Notes: generated by a model not told the origin, from the sequence alone. A stretch of 64,000 bases of DNA from Flavobacteriales bacterium (GCA_020635795.1 JACJZD010000002.1:261748-325747), one strand, 5' to 3'; positions 34,977 through 43,504 are shown, counted from the stretch's first letter. A program made the numbers and translations.

Positions 34977-36153
34977 GCAGATAGATTTTATTCTCGACAA
35001 CATTAAAGCCAATGGGGTTACTATTGAAGATCTGCAATACAACCTACTTGATCACATTTGCTGTATAGTTGAAAACGAGATGGCCGAAGATGAGGACTTT
35101 TATAAGTTCTATGGAACCATTATGCCTCGTTTTTTCAAAAATGAATTGAAAGAAATAGAGCAAGAAACGAATAATTTATTAACGTTTAAAAACTATTACG
35201 CCATGAAAAATACATTAAAAATATCAGGAATAATATCATCTATATTAACCATTTTTGGTGCTGTGTTTAAAGTCATGCACTGGCCAGGAGCAGGTATGCT
35301 TATTGTTTTAGGAGGATTATCTTTCAGTTTAATATTTCTCCCACTAATGATAGTATTAAAGTTTAAAGATGAAGAAAGTAAAATAAGTAAGTGGGTTTTT
35401 TCTTTTGGTTTTTTATTAGCGATGGGAGCTGGTACAGGTACAATATTTAAATTAATGCACTGGCCTTATGCCAACTTCTTAATGCTTTGGAGTGTTACGT
35501 TGTTTGTTTTTGCTTACGTTCCGTTGTATTACATTACACAGATTAGAAAAGCAGAAAAGAAATTTAATGCTACAATAAATGCAGTGTTAATGATGGCTTG
35601 TGGAGGAATGTTGTTTGCCATGTTTAATTTACGACCAAGTTCTGCTTTGCAAGAAAGTGTTAGTGCATCATATACTTTTATGAATAACAATGCTTCCGAA
35701 TTAGTTAATGAAAATGCAACCTTGATTACTTCAGTAAAGGATAGAGAAGAGGCAATTCAATTTCATGAAACTTCTAAAAAATTGTTTGAAGACATAGAAG
35801 CCATTAAGCTTTTTTTAATTTCAAAAGCAGAAGATGTTAGCTTAGAAGGTGCTAAAAAAATGACTTTACTAGACATGCAAAGAGCAAACGATGGGAACAT
35901 TAACAGGAAAAATTTTGACGATGCCAAAGGAGAGCACTCTTTTGAAAGTTTAAGTAAAGCGATTGAAGGGTATAACAACAAGGTGAAAGCAATGTTTCCT
36001 ACACAAGCAGATAAACTAATTGCTGTAGATGAGTTGCAGTTAACCAACACGATTTTATCAGTATTGTTACACGAATTATCGCAAATACAATTGCAAATTG
36101 CCACTACCGAAAACAGCTATTTAAGTGCTGTTTCGGCAAAACAAACGATTTAG
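34957..36153 (+). CDS. Membrane protein with two GldL-like MHWP hairpins
   Basis: The 398-residue protein starts with a soluble helical domain (about 1-80). At least four transmembrane helices span about 88-235. Two of the turns contain FKVMHWPGAG (104-113) and FKLMHWPYAN (164-173), nearly the same as FKIMHWPGAG of GldL. The membrane glutamate of GldL (Glu53) has no counterpart here. A soluble, helical C-terminal region follows (about 240-398). Overlap with the PadR gene suggests it is the regulated target. Function unknown; many PadR-linked membrane proteins respond to envelope stress or antibiotics. Confidence 0.75.
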   Translation: MYKVTDEQIDFILDNIKANGVTIEDLQYNLLDHICCIVENEMAEDEDFYKFYGTIMPRFFKNELKEIEQETNNLLTFKNYYAMKNTLKISGIISSILTIFGAVFKVMHWPGAGMLIVLGGLSFSLIFLPLMIVLKFKDEESKISKWVFSFGFLLAMGAGTGTIFKLMHWPYANFLMLWSVTLFVFAYVPLYYITQIRKAEKKFNATINAVLMMACGGMLFAMFNLRPSSALQESVSASYTFMNNNASELVNENATLITSVKDREEAIQFHETSKKLFEDIEAIKLFLISKAEDVSLEGAKKMTLLDMQRANDGNINRKNFDDAKGEHSFESLSKAIEGYNNKVKAMFPTQADKLIAVDELQLTNTILSVLLHELSQIQLQIATTENSYLSAVSAKQTI

Positions 36154-36173
36154 TAGTTTAGTTAGTGTGTTTA

Positions 36174-36206
36174 AAGCAAGGCAGCGAAAGTTGTCTTGCT
36201 TTTTTA
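36174..36206 (+). terminator. Terminator after the PadR/membrane-protein unit
   Basis: AAGCAAGGCA (36174-36183) pairs with TGTCTTGCTT (36192-36201), with one G-U pair and a loop of eight bases, followed by TTTTT. The T-tract overlaps the stop codon of the convergent RES-domain gene. Confidence 0.8.
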
Positions 36207-37088
36207 TAAATCTGTTAAAAATTCGATTTGACTATCATTTTTTTCTGCCCAAACCAATTGACCATTTGATAGAATTTTATTCGCCTGATCTGTTAGAATT
36301 AAATCATAATGATGTTCATCATGTCTCTGAATAATTTTATACTTGTATGCTTTCCATGGTGTTAACTTAACAAAATTAGGCTTTAAAACTAAATTAACTC
36401 CTAGTATTCTTTTTGATTCAACGCTAGGGTAAATTAATCCAATCGCACTTGGTACACTTATTTTTTTTATAGATTTATTAATAGGTTGTTTATTTAAAAA
36501 TATTTGTGTTATTGCATTTGTTAAATTATAAATTGGAAAGTTTATTGTGTTATCTGATTTGGTCTTAAAAATATTTGATAATATATTATCTAATAAAATA
36601 GATTCTTCAGAATTATTTTTAAAATGATTACTAAATATTCTTTTATAATCTTCAGAAATATTAAGAATGTCATTAACACCTACAATACCTAATGGTCCAA
36701 TTTCACCATTAGTTTTGTATTCCAGAATTGTAATAGATTCCCCAGTTTTTGGCTTCAATTCAAAAATAGTTGTCATTGGCACCGAAGAACAATAAAGTAA
36801 GCTTTGACCAGCAAGGTTGCAACGTCCTTGATTTTTGGCTTTCTTAGGAGGAATAGCCCATAAATCTTTTGTGTTATTGAAAAAATTTATGTGATTGCTC
36901 TCTTTATCTAGATTTATTCTTGAACGGTAAACAAATTCAGGATTGAAACCGTAAGTTTTAGTGTTGAAAATATTAGAAAGTTCTTTAGAAAAAATTTCTT
37001 TCCAATTTTTGACAGATAGATTTTTTAAGTTATCGTCAATTAAATGATTTTTTAGGTTATTGAGTATATAATCTTTTGTTTTTATCAT
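36204..37088 (-). CDS. RES-domain protein (putative NAD+-degrading family)
   Basis: The 294-residue protein has RES-like landmarks: the Arg-containing VYRSRIN (residues about 53-59), GRCNLAGQSLLYCSS, and a Glu in MTTIFELKPKTGE. In the RES family, Arg, Tyr and Glu residues near these points are catalytic in NAD+ phosphorylase or glycohydrolase toxins such as MbcT. No Xre/DUF2384 antitoxin gene lies beside it, which is unusual. It is larger than compact RES toxins (about 150-200 residues), with an extra N-terminal helical region and a C-terminal domain. The assignment is from motif memory and is moderate. Confidence 0.6.
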   Translation of the reverse strand: MIKTKDYILNNLKNHLIDDNLKNLSVKNWKEIFSKELSNIFNTKTYGFNPEFVYRSRINLDKESNHINFFNNTKDLWAIPPKKAKNQGRCNLAGQSLLYCSSVPMTTIFELKPKTGESITILEYKTNGEIGPLGIVGVNDILNISEDYKRIFSNHFKNNSEESILLDNILSNIFKTKSDNTINFPIYNLTNAITQIFLNKQPINKSIKKISVPSAIGLIYPSVESKRILGVNLVLKPNFVKLTPWKAYKYKIIQRHDEHHYDLILTDQANKILSNGQLVWAEKNDSQIEFLTDL

Positions 37089-37102
37089 TACTCAAATAGA
37101 GA

Positions 37103-38911
37103 TTATATAACACCATAAAGCGAACCACCTTTTTCGCCAAATTTATCTACTCGCTTTTCTATTTCGGGGTTTTTTATAAGTGGCGGAGCGTGGTGTGGTT
37201 TTATTCGAGCATCAATAATTAGTGGGCCCTTACAACCCCAATGTTTGTGTTGGGTAAAAGCATTTATGCCATAAATATCGCTAGCAGGGTTGCTTCGTGT
37301 AAAGGTTGCCCATAAAAAGTTGTTCAGGGTTTCGCTAATAAAATTGGCATGTTCGGTAAGTACAATCAATTGTAAACCGTCTAAATTTTGAGTGTTGAGT
37401 TTAGCGTTCAAGGCTTCAATTTCTTGCGCTGCATTTTCGTAGGTGGTAAATGGTTCAAAATTTAACCCTACAACTCCGGGCATTACTAATTTTCCATTTT
37501 CAATGGGGCAAGTTGTTATTAAATCTCTTTTTTTATCTCCTACAGCTGCAATTACTACTTTAGAACCTTGGTTGATACCTGTTCCGCTATAATCGAGGGT
37601 GTCAATGGTCGTTTTAGTTTGAAAATGCAAATCGCGTTGCCAATCCACTCGTTCTAACAAGTGCGTAAAAAATTCCTGAATATTGTGTGTGTTTAAATTT
37701 GGAGCGTCTGGTTTGTTGGCTATTAATACATATTTGGCTAAACTCAATTGCCCAAAACCCAATATGTGGTTGGCAATGGTTAACAATTCTTGTGGTTGTT
37801 TAAGCGTTTGGTAAGGTGTGTAGCGTTCGCTACCAATTGCCAACAACAATGGATGTACGCCAGCAGCATCAACCGCATTTACTTCGTGCAACCCTGGTAT
37901 TTCTTGCGGTATGGCACTTCCGCTAATCTCGTGTATCAATGCACCAAATTGCGTATCTTCTTGTGGCGGTCGCCCTACCACAGTAAAAGGCCAAATAGCG
38001 TCTTTTCTGTGATAAACTTTGTGCACTTTTAATACGGGAAACTCGTGTGTTAAACTGTAATAACCCAAGTGGTCGCCAAACGGCCCTTCGGGTTTTGTTT
38101 GGTTGGGATAAATTTCTCCAGTTATCACAAAATCAGCATCAGCAGAAAGTACATAACCCTCTTTTTCGATGTAACGAAATCTTCGCCCAGCTAACGCTCC
38201 AGCAAAAGTAAGTTCCGATAAACCTTCGGGTAATGGCATTACTGCTGCTAATGTATGAGCTGGTGCTCCGCCAATAAAAATACTCACTTTAAGTGGTTTG
38301 CCTAATTCGTTGGCTTTGTTTTGATGCACTCCAATTCCTCTGTGAATTTGATAATGCAAACCAATTTCTTTGTTGGTTTCGTAATCGTTTCCGTTTAATT
38401 GTACACGGTACATTCCCAGGTTAGAACTGAAAATGGATGTATTGGTAGGGTCTAACGAAAAAACTTGTGGCAAGGTAATAAATGCTCCACCATCTTTCTC
38501 CCAACATTTAATTAAGGGCAGTTTGTCAATGGTAGTTTCCTTAAATAAAATAGGTCCTGAACTGACTTTTTTTGGAATGGATTTTAACGCCAATAATCCC
38601 GTTGATAAATTTTTAATTGGTGATTTGATGGCTTTAACGGGGTCGTTTTTTAATTCAACGAGTTGTTGAACTTTATCGAAAGTATTTCTAAAAATAAATT
38701 TACTTCGTTCTAGCGTGCCAAACAAGTTGGAAACGGCTTGAAATTCGCAACCCTTAATGTTTTCAAATAAAATGGCTGGACCATTGTTTTCAAATACACG
38801 CAACTGAATGGCAGCCATTTCCAAATTGGGGTCAACTTCTTCTTTGATTCTAATCAGATGACCATTTTTTTCAAGGTCTTCAACACAATCTTTGGTGCTT
38901 TTGTAAATCAT
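37103..38911 (-). CDS. UbiD-family decarboxylase
   Basis: The 602-residue protein is a prenylated-FMN-dependent (de)carboxylase of the UbiD/MenJ type. Motifs include an IRIKEEVDPNLEMAAI N-terminus, GIGVHQNKA, IFIGGAPAHTLAAVMPLPEG, KPEGPFGDHLGYYS and TVVGRPPQEDT. In Bacteroidota this length usually marks the menaquinone-pathway (futalosine or UbiD-like) decarboxylase. Without other men genes nearby the substrate is uncertain. It lies 14 bases upstream of the RES-domain gene on the same strand. Confidence 0.88.
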   Translation of the reverse strand: MIYKSTKDCVEDLEKNGHLIRIKEEVDPNLEMAAIQLRVFENNGPAILFENIKGCEFQAVSNLFGTLERSKFIFRNTFDKVQQLVELKNDPVKAIKSPIKNLSTGLLALKSIPKKVSSGPILFKETTIDKLPLIKCWEKDGGAFITLPQVFSLDPTNTSIFSSNLGMYRVQLNGNDYETNKEIGLHYQIHRGIGVHQNKANELGKPLKVSIFIGGAPAHTLAAVMPLPEGLSELTFAGALAGRRFRYIEKEGYVLSADADFVITGEIYPNQTKPEGPFGDHLGYYSLTHEFPVLKVHKVYHRKDAIWPFTVVGRPPQEDTQFGALIHEISGSAIPQEIPGLHEVNAVDAAGVHPLLLAIGSERYTPYQTLKQPQELLTIANHILGFGQLSLAKYVLIANKPDAPNLNTHNIQEFFTHLLERVDWQRDLHFQTKTTIDTLDYSGTGINQGSKVVIAAVGDKKRDLITTCPIENGKLVMPGVVGLNFEPFTTYENAAQEIEALNAKLNTQNLDGLQLIVLTEHANFISETLNNFLWATFTRSNPASDIYGINAFTQHKHWGCKGPLIIDARIKPHHAPPLIKNPEIEKRVDKFGEKGGSLYGVI

Positions 38912-39006
38912 GTGTTAAAGATAGTAATTCTATTTAAGGTGAATAGTTTATAAGGTTAGAAGTTTAATATAAACCACTCAACTTTTAAACATATCACCTC
39001 ATAAAC

Positions 39007-40125
39007 TTAGTTAAAATAATCCTTCATTCTATCGAAAAACCCTTTGTCTTTTATTGTTGGATTTGGTCGGAAGTTGTCTGATGATTTTAGTTTTTCTAAA
39101 AGCTCTTTTTCTTCTTTCGAAAGTTTTTGAGGTGTCCAAACATTACAATAAATTAAAAAATCTCCAGTGCCATAACCATGTATATTTGGTACACCTTTGC
39201 CTTTTAATCGTAACACTTTTCCGCTTTGTGTGCCTGGTTCTATAGTTATTTTAACCTTTCCAGTAACAGTTGGTATTTCAGCAGATGTTCCTAAAGCTGC
39301 ATCACAAAAATTTAAATAGAAATCATACAGCAAGTTGGTGCCATCTCTTTTAATGGATTCGTGAGGAGTTTCTTCTACTAAAACAATTAAATCGCCCGGA
39401 ATACCATCTTTAGGTCCAGCATTTCCTTTTCCAGTTACAGAAAGTTGCATGCCATCTTCAACCCCTGCAGGAATATCTATGGTTATCAATTCTTCTTTAC
39501 GGATTAAGCCATCGTGATCAGCATTTGCAGGTTTTTTGTCAATCATTTTACCATCGCCACCACAAGAAGGGCAAGGCGAAGATGTTTGCATTTGACCTAA
39601 AATGGTATTAGCAATTCGAGTAACTTGCCCAGCACCGTTACAAGAACCACAGGTTTTTAAGGTAACACCTTCGGCGTTAACCAATTTGTTCACCTTAATT
39701 TTTTTCTGTACACCATTAACAATATCTTCTAAGCTTAATTTTACTTTAATACGAAGGTTGGTTCCTTTTCTAACACGTCGTCCACCTCTTGAACCTCCAC
39801 CAAATCCACCTCCGCCAAAAGCACCACCAAAAATATCTCCGAATTGAGAAAAAATATCGTCCATATTCATTCCACCACCACCGAAACCACCTTGTCCGCC
39901 GCCCATACCTGCATGTCCAAATTGATCGTAACGTTGTTTTTTCTCGGGGTTACTTAAAACCTCATAGGCTTCAGCAGCTTCTTTAAATTTTTCTTCTGCA
40001 GTTTTGTCGTCTGGGTTTTTATCAGGGTGGTATTTAATTGCCATTTGGCGGTAAGCTTTTTTTATTTCAGCTTCCGATGCGCCTTTTGAAACACCTAATA
40101 TTTCGTAATAATCTCTTTTGCTCAT
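39007..40125 (-). CDS. dnaJ: Chaperone DnaJ with a reduced zinc-finger region
   Basis: The 372-residue Hsp40 co-chaperone stimulates DnaK ATPase. The J domain carries HPD at residues 33-35, followed by a Gly/Phe-rich linker (about 70-115). Only two of the four CxxCxGxG motifs of type I DnaJ are present (Cys159/162 and Cys185/188, corresponding to motifs 2 and 3). The positions of motifs 1 and 4 (LVNAEGVT and KPANADHDG) lack cysteines, so zinc centre I is missing while centre II remains. The C-terminal substrate-binding domains look complete. It lies downstream of grpE behind a repeat element. Confidence 0.93.
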   Translation of the reverse strand: MSKRDYYEILGVSKGASEAEIKKAYRQMAIKYHPDKNPDDKTAEEKFKEAAEAYEVLSNPEKKQRYDQFGHAGMGGGQGGFGGGGMNMDDIFSQFGDIFGGAFGGGGFGGGSRGGRRVRKGTNLRIKVKLSLEDIVNGVQKKIKVNKLVNAEGVTLKTCGSCNGAGQVTRIANTILGQMQTSSPCPSCGGDGKMIDKKPANADHDGLIRKEELITIDIPAGVEDGMQLSVTGKGNAGPKDGIPGDLIVLVEETPHESIKRDGTNLLYDFYLNFCDAALGTSAEIPTVTGKVKITIEPGTQSGKVLRLKGKGVPNIHGYGTGDFLIYCNVWTPQKLSKEEKELLEKLKSSDNFRPNPTIKDKGFFDRMKDYFN

Positions 40126-40138
40126 TGTTTCTAGTTTA

Positions 40139-40305
40139 GCCCACCCTAACCCTCCCGAAGGGAGGGAGTTCTACAAACAATCTTTTGTTTAATGGAATAA
40201 AGTGGGTTAATATATTGTTCTAAATATCTATTTTTTTCTAATCTTATGTTTTTTATTGATATACCTATATGAAAGTAGCCCCTCCTTCGGAGGGGTTGGG
40301 GAGGC
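40139..40305. repeat. GC-rich paired-hairpin element between grpE and dnaJ
   Basis: Two similar hairpins face each other: CCCTCCC-GAA-GGGAGGG (40150-40166) and CCCCTCC-TTC-GGAGGGG (40279-40295). Outer arms (GCCCACCCTAA at 40139-40149; TTGGGGAGGC at 40296-40305) are imperfect inverted repeats. The 167-base element is far more GC-rich at its ends than the surroundings and fills the grpE-dnaJ gap to within two bases of the grpE stop. It resembles a small dispersed non-coding repeat. I see no gene in it. Confidence 0.6.
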
Positions 40306-40306
40306 A

Positions 40307-40846
40307 TTACTGCCCTACAACCACTTTGGTGTAACGAATAACTTTTCCATTTAAGGTATATCCTTTTTCTACTTCATCAATTATTTTCCCTTTTTGCTCT
40401 TCGGAAGGGGCAGGGATTTGGGTAATAGCTTCATGCTTTTCAATGTCTAATTTTTCACCAACAGCAGAAGGAATTTCTTCCAATCCTTTTTGTTTGATGA
40501 TTTTCAAAAATTTATCATGAATTAATGCAAAACCCTCCTTAACTGCTTTAATATCTTCAATGGTTAGATTTGCTTTTTGGGCTCGTTCAAAATCATCAAT
40601 AATTGGCAACAGCGCTTTTAATACATCTTCACCTGCAGTTTTATAAAGCTCTATTTTTTCTTTTTGAGTTCTTTTTCTAAAGTTTTCAAATTCAGAGTAT
40701 AAGCGTAAATAACGTTCGCTTTCTTCTTGAGTTTTTTGCTCTTCTGTTAACTCTTCTGGTTGCTCTGTTTGTTGTTCTTGGTTTTCTTCAACTAACTCTT
40801 CGTGAGTATTGTTTTCAGGTTCTTCAACTTTATCTTTCTTACTCAT
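40307..40846 (-). CDS. grpE: Nucleotide exchange factor GrpE
   Basis: The 179-residue protein is the DnaK nucleotide exchange factor. A charged Glu/Gln-rich N-terminal tail (about 1-45) leads into the long dimerisation helix and the core blocks YSEFENFRKRTQKEK, LLPIIDDFERA and FLKIIKQKGLEEI, ending in the beta domain KGYTLNGKVIRYTKVVVG. I chose ATG 40846 because a perfect -7 box (40872-40879) lies between it and an upstream ATG at 40882, and MSKKDK is a usual start. Confidence 0.93.
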   Translation of the reverse strand: MSKKDKVEEPENNTHEELVEENQEQQTEQPEELTEEQKTQEESERYLRLYSEFENFRKRTQKEKIELYKTAGEDVLKALLPIIDDFERAQKANLTIEDIKAVKEGFALIHDKFLKIIKQKGLEEIPSAVGEKLDIEKHEAITQIPAPSEEQKGKIIDEVEKGYTLNGKVIRYTKVVVGQ

Positions 40847-40871
40847 AACTTTAATTTTTTGTTGAGGTTGG

Positions 40872-40879
40872 CAAAAATA
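40872..40879 (-). promoter_or_regulatory. Candidate -7 box of the grpE promoter
   Basis: TATTTTTG on the minus strand matches TAnnTTTG exactly, 26 bases before the grpE ATG. No clear -33 element is seen. Confidence 0.45.
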
Positions 40880-40941
40880 CAACCATTGTTTTTATAAAAG
40901 TCATATTGTCAGAAAAATATTGAACTTGAATTGGTTGTAAG

Positions 40942-40979
40942 AAAAAAAGGCAGAAAAGATATCTTTTCTGCCTTTTTTT
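40942..40979 (-). terminator. Perfect palindromic terminator after the thioredoxin-like gene
   Basis: The 38 bases form a perfect dyad centred between 40960 and 40961, with core GGCAGAAAAGAT paired to ATCTTTTCTGCC and A/T tracts outside. It lies 16 bases past the stop of the minus-strand TlpA-like gene and upstream of grpE. A real RNA hairpin would open a small loop at the centre. Confidence 0.85.
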
Positions 40980-40994
40980 AGTGTTAGAAAACAC

Positions 40995-41531
40995 TTATTT
41001 TTTTAAATATTTTGCTAAAGCAGCATCAAGAGCATCTCCTCTTAAATTTTTAGCAATAATATTTCCTTTTCCGTCAATTAAAAAATTAGTTGGAATAGAG
41101 TTAACACCATATTTAGCGGCTCCTTCAGCTTGCCATCCTTTTAAATCACTCACATGGTAAGCCCATATTAAGTTGTCTTGAGCAATTGCAGCTTTCCATC
41201 TAGCCATATCTTGGTCTAAAGAGTAGCTATAAATGGTAAATCCTTTACCAACGGTAAATGTTTTGTCTTTGTATTTAGTATAAGCCGCAACCACAGCTGG
41301 ATTTTCTCTTCTACATGGCCCACACCAAGATGCCCAAAAATCGATTAAAACCAATTTTCCTTTTAATGATGATAAAGCGATAATTTTTCCATCTGGACTT
41401 TTATAGGCTAATTCTGTAGCTTTAACTCCAACAGCTGGACCACCATTTTGTTTTTTATAAATAAAACCAGCAGTTATCAATACAATAGCTGATAATATAA
41501 AGGTTGTTTTAAATTTTTTCAATGTTTTCAT
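40995..41531 (-). CDS. TlpA-like thioredoxin-fold protein
   Basis: The 178-residue protein is anchored by an N-terminal hydrophobic helix (about 9-26) and faces the periplasm. The redox motif is WCGPC in DFWASWCGPCRREN, with a cis-Pro region at GVNSIPTNFLIDGKG. The arrangement (SSLKGKLVLIDFWA) fits TlpA/ResA-type thiol-disulfide reductases involved in cytochrome maturation or disulfide handling. The partner is unknown. It lies 16 bases downstream of murA on the same strand. Confidence 0.9.
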   Translation of the reverse strand: MKTLKKFKTTFILSAIVLITAGFIYKKQNGGPAVGVKATELAYKSPDGKIIALSSLKGKLVLIDFWASWCGPCRRENPAVVAAYTKYKDKTFTVGKGFTIYSYSLDQDMARWKAAIAQDNLIWAYHVSDLKGWQAEGAAKYGVNSIPTNFLIDGKGNIIAKNLRGDALDAALAKYLKK

Positions 41532-41546
41532 TTTCTTTAGTATTAA

Positions 41547-42854
41547 TTAATCTATACGTTGAATATCTGCTCCAATTGTATTTAATCGTTTGTCAATGTA
41601 TTGATATCCTCTGTCAATTTGTTCAATGTTTGATATTGTACTTGTACCATCAGCAGACAATGCAGCAATCAATAAGGCAACTCCAGCTCTAATATCTGGA
41701 GAAGACATAACGGTTGATTTTAAGTTATATTTTCTATTCAAGCCAATAACTGTAGCACGATGTGGGTCGCATAAAATAATTTGAGCTCCCATATCTTTTA
41801 ATCTATCAATAAAAAACAAACGGCTGTCAAACATTTTTTGATGCACTAAAACTGTGCCATTGGCTTGAATGGCAGTAACTAAAATAATGCTCAATAAATC
41901 GGGTGTAAAGCCTGGCCATGGAGCATCGTAAATAGTAGGGATAGAGCCATCAATCATACGTTGAATTTCGTAGTGTTTTTGTGATGGAATGTGAATGTCA
42001 TCACCTTTAATCTCTAAATCAATTCCTAAACGCATAAATGTTTCAGGAATACGAGCTAGCATATCAACTCTACAATTTTTTATTACAATGTTCGATTGTG
42101 TCATTGCTGCTAAGCCGATAAATGAACCCACCTCAATAAAATCGGGTAATAGAGTATGTACACAACCACCAAGTTCTGTAACGCCTTCTATCCGTAATAA
42201 GTTTGAACCAACGCCTGTAATTTTTGCACCCATACTAATAAGCATGTTGCACAATTGTTGAAGATATGGTTCGCAAGCCGCATTATAAATGGTGGTTTTA
42301 CCTTTCGCCATTACTGCTGTCATTAAAATGTTGGCAGTACCGGTTACAGAAGGCTCATCAAGTAAAATGTATTTACCAGCTAAATTATCGGCTTTTAAGG
42401 TGTAGAAACCTGCATTAGCATCGTATGAGTATGTTGCTCCTAATTTTTCAAAACCTAGAAAGTGAGTATCTAAAGGACGAGCGCCAATTTTATCGCCGCC
42501 AGGTTTTGGCATATAGGCTTTTTTAAATCGAGCTAAAAGCGGACCCATAATCATAATTGAGCCACGAAGTGAAGCCGCACGTTTTTTAAATTGATCGCTT
42601 TGTAAGTATTCTAAATTAATGTTGTTAGAGGTGAAATGGACAGTTCCTTTTCCCATTCGTTCAACTTTAACACCCAACTCTTCTAATAAATCTATTAAAA
42701 AATTTACATCTCGAATATCAGGTAAGTTGTGTAAAGTAACTTTTTCGGCAGATAATAAAACTGCACAAACTACTTGTAACGCTTCATTTTTTGCTCCTTG
42801 AGGAGTTAATTCGCCGTTTAATTTATTTCCACCTTTTATTTTAAATACACCCAT
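41547..42854 (-). CDS. murA: UDP-N-acetylglucosamine 1-carboxyvinyltransferase MurA, Asp variant
   Basis: The 435-residue enzyme catalyses the first committed step of peptidoglycan synthesis. Family blocks include GGNKLNGELTPQGAKNEALQ, RAASLRGSIMIMGPLL and GYQYIDKRLNTIGA. The catalytic-loop residue that is Cys115 in E. coli is Asp121 here, in PGGDKIGARP (codon at 42492-42494, GAT). Cys at this site is the fosfomycin target; Asp variants in Mycobacterium and Chlamydia are active and resistant. It overlaps the DUF4290 gene by one base. Confidence 0.95.
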   Translation of the reverse strand: MGVFKIKGGNKLNGELTPQGAKNEALQVVCAVLLSAEKVTLHNLPDIRDVNFLIDLLEELGVKVERMGKGTVHFTSNNINLEYLQSDQFKKRAASLRGSIMIMGPLLARFKKAYMPKPGGDKIGARPLDTHFLGFEKLGATYSYDANAGFYTLKADNLAGKYILLDEPSVTGTANILMTAVMAKGKTTIYNAACEPYLQQLCNMLISMGAKITGVGSNLLRIEGVTELGGCVHTLLPDFIEVGSFIGLAAMTQSNIVIKNCRVDMLARIPETFMRLGIDLEIKGDDIHIPSQKHYEIQRMIDGSIPTIYDAPWPGFTPDLLSIILVTAIQANGTVLVHQKMFDSRLFFIDRLKDMGAQIILCDPHRATVIGLNRKYNLKSTVMSSPDIRAGVALLIAALSADGTSTISNIEQIDRGYQYIDKRLNTIGADIQRID

Positions 42855-43504
42855 TAGAATCTGCGTTTTTTCTGGTAATTTTTGTTTTTGTGGTTTTTAT
42901 TTTTGTGGTTGTTGGTCGTCTTTTTCTTAACGTTTAGTGCTAGTATATCGTTTGTTTGTTCTAATTTGAAATCACTATCCACTTGAAGTTGCCCCTTTGA
43001 TAAAAGTTTTAAGTCAGAAAAAATCAAATCATCATCAACCGATTCTCTATTCCAAGTTAAATATGACTTTTTCATTAAATTGGCAATTGCACGTATTAAT
43101 TCTGTTTTTTCTTCACCGTCTTTCATTTTTATAGCTTCTGCTATAAAGTTTTCAACGCTCTTTCCGTAATGTTTAAACTTAATTTTGTTTTGCGGATAAG
43201 CTAAAGGTTCTGGCTTTTTAAAAATGGTTTCTTTATCAGGAATAGGGTAAGGTGAATCTACATCCAATTTAAAATCAGAAATGATAAATAAATGATCCCA
43301 AAGTTTATGTTTAAAATCAACGATATCGCGCAAATGAGGGTTTAATTGTCCCATAACATTTATAATGGATTGAGCTACTTTGTTACGTTCTTCACGTGGT
43401 TCAACCGTTATAGCATGCTCAACCATTTTTTGAATGTTTCTACCATATTCAGGTATAATCATTTGTGGTCGACGAGTGTTGTAATCTTTTTCTATTGTAT
43501 TCAT
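42854..43504 (-). CDS. DUF4290 domain protein
   Basis: The 216-residue cytoplasmic protein is mainly helical, with the DUF4290 pattern YNTRRPQMIIPEYGRNIQKMVEHA at the N-terminus and LRDIVDFKHKLWDHLFIIS in the middle. The C-terminus is a basic NHKNKNHKNKNYQKKRRF tail that suggests nucleic-acid or acidic-partner binding. The family is restricted to Bacteroidota in my knowledge and has no known function. Its one-base overlap with murA (ATGA-type junction) suggests coupled translation and a cell-envelope or growth link. Confidence 0.85.
   Translation of the reverse strand: MNTIEKDYNTRRPQMIIPEYGRNIQKMVEHAITVEPREERNKVAQSIINVMGQLNPHLRDIVDFKHKLWDHLFIISDFKLDVDSPYPIPDKETIFKKPEPLAYPQNKIKFKHYGKSVENFIAEAIKMKDGEEKTELIRAIANLMKKSYLTWNRESVDDDLIFSDLKLLSKGQLQVDSDFKLEQTNDILALNVKKKTTNNHKNKNHKNKNYQKKRRF

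Noticed and set aside
36174..36206. Possible small RNA gene between the two convergent genes
   Set aside because: The hairpin with a T-tract is fully explained as a terminator and there is no room for a promoter.
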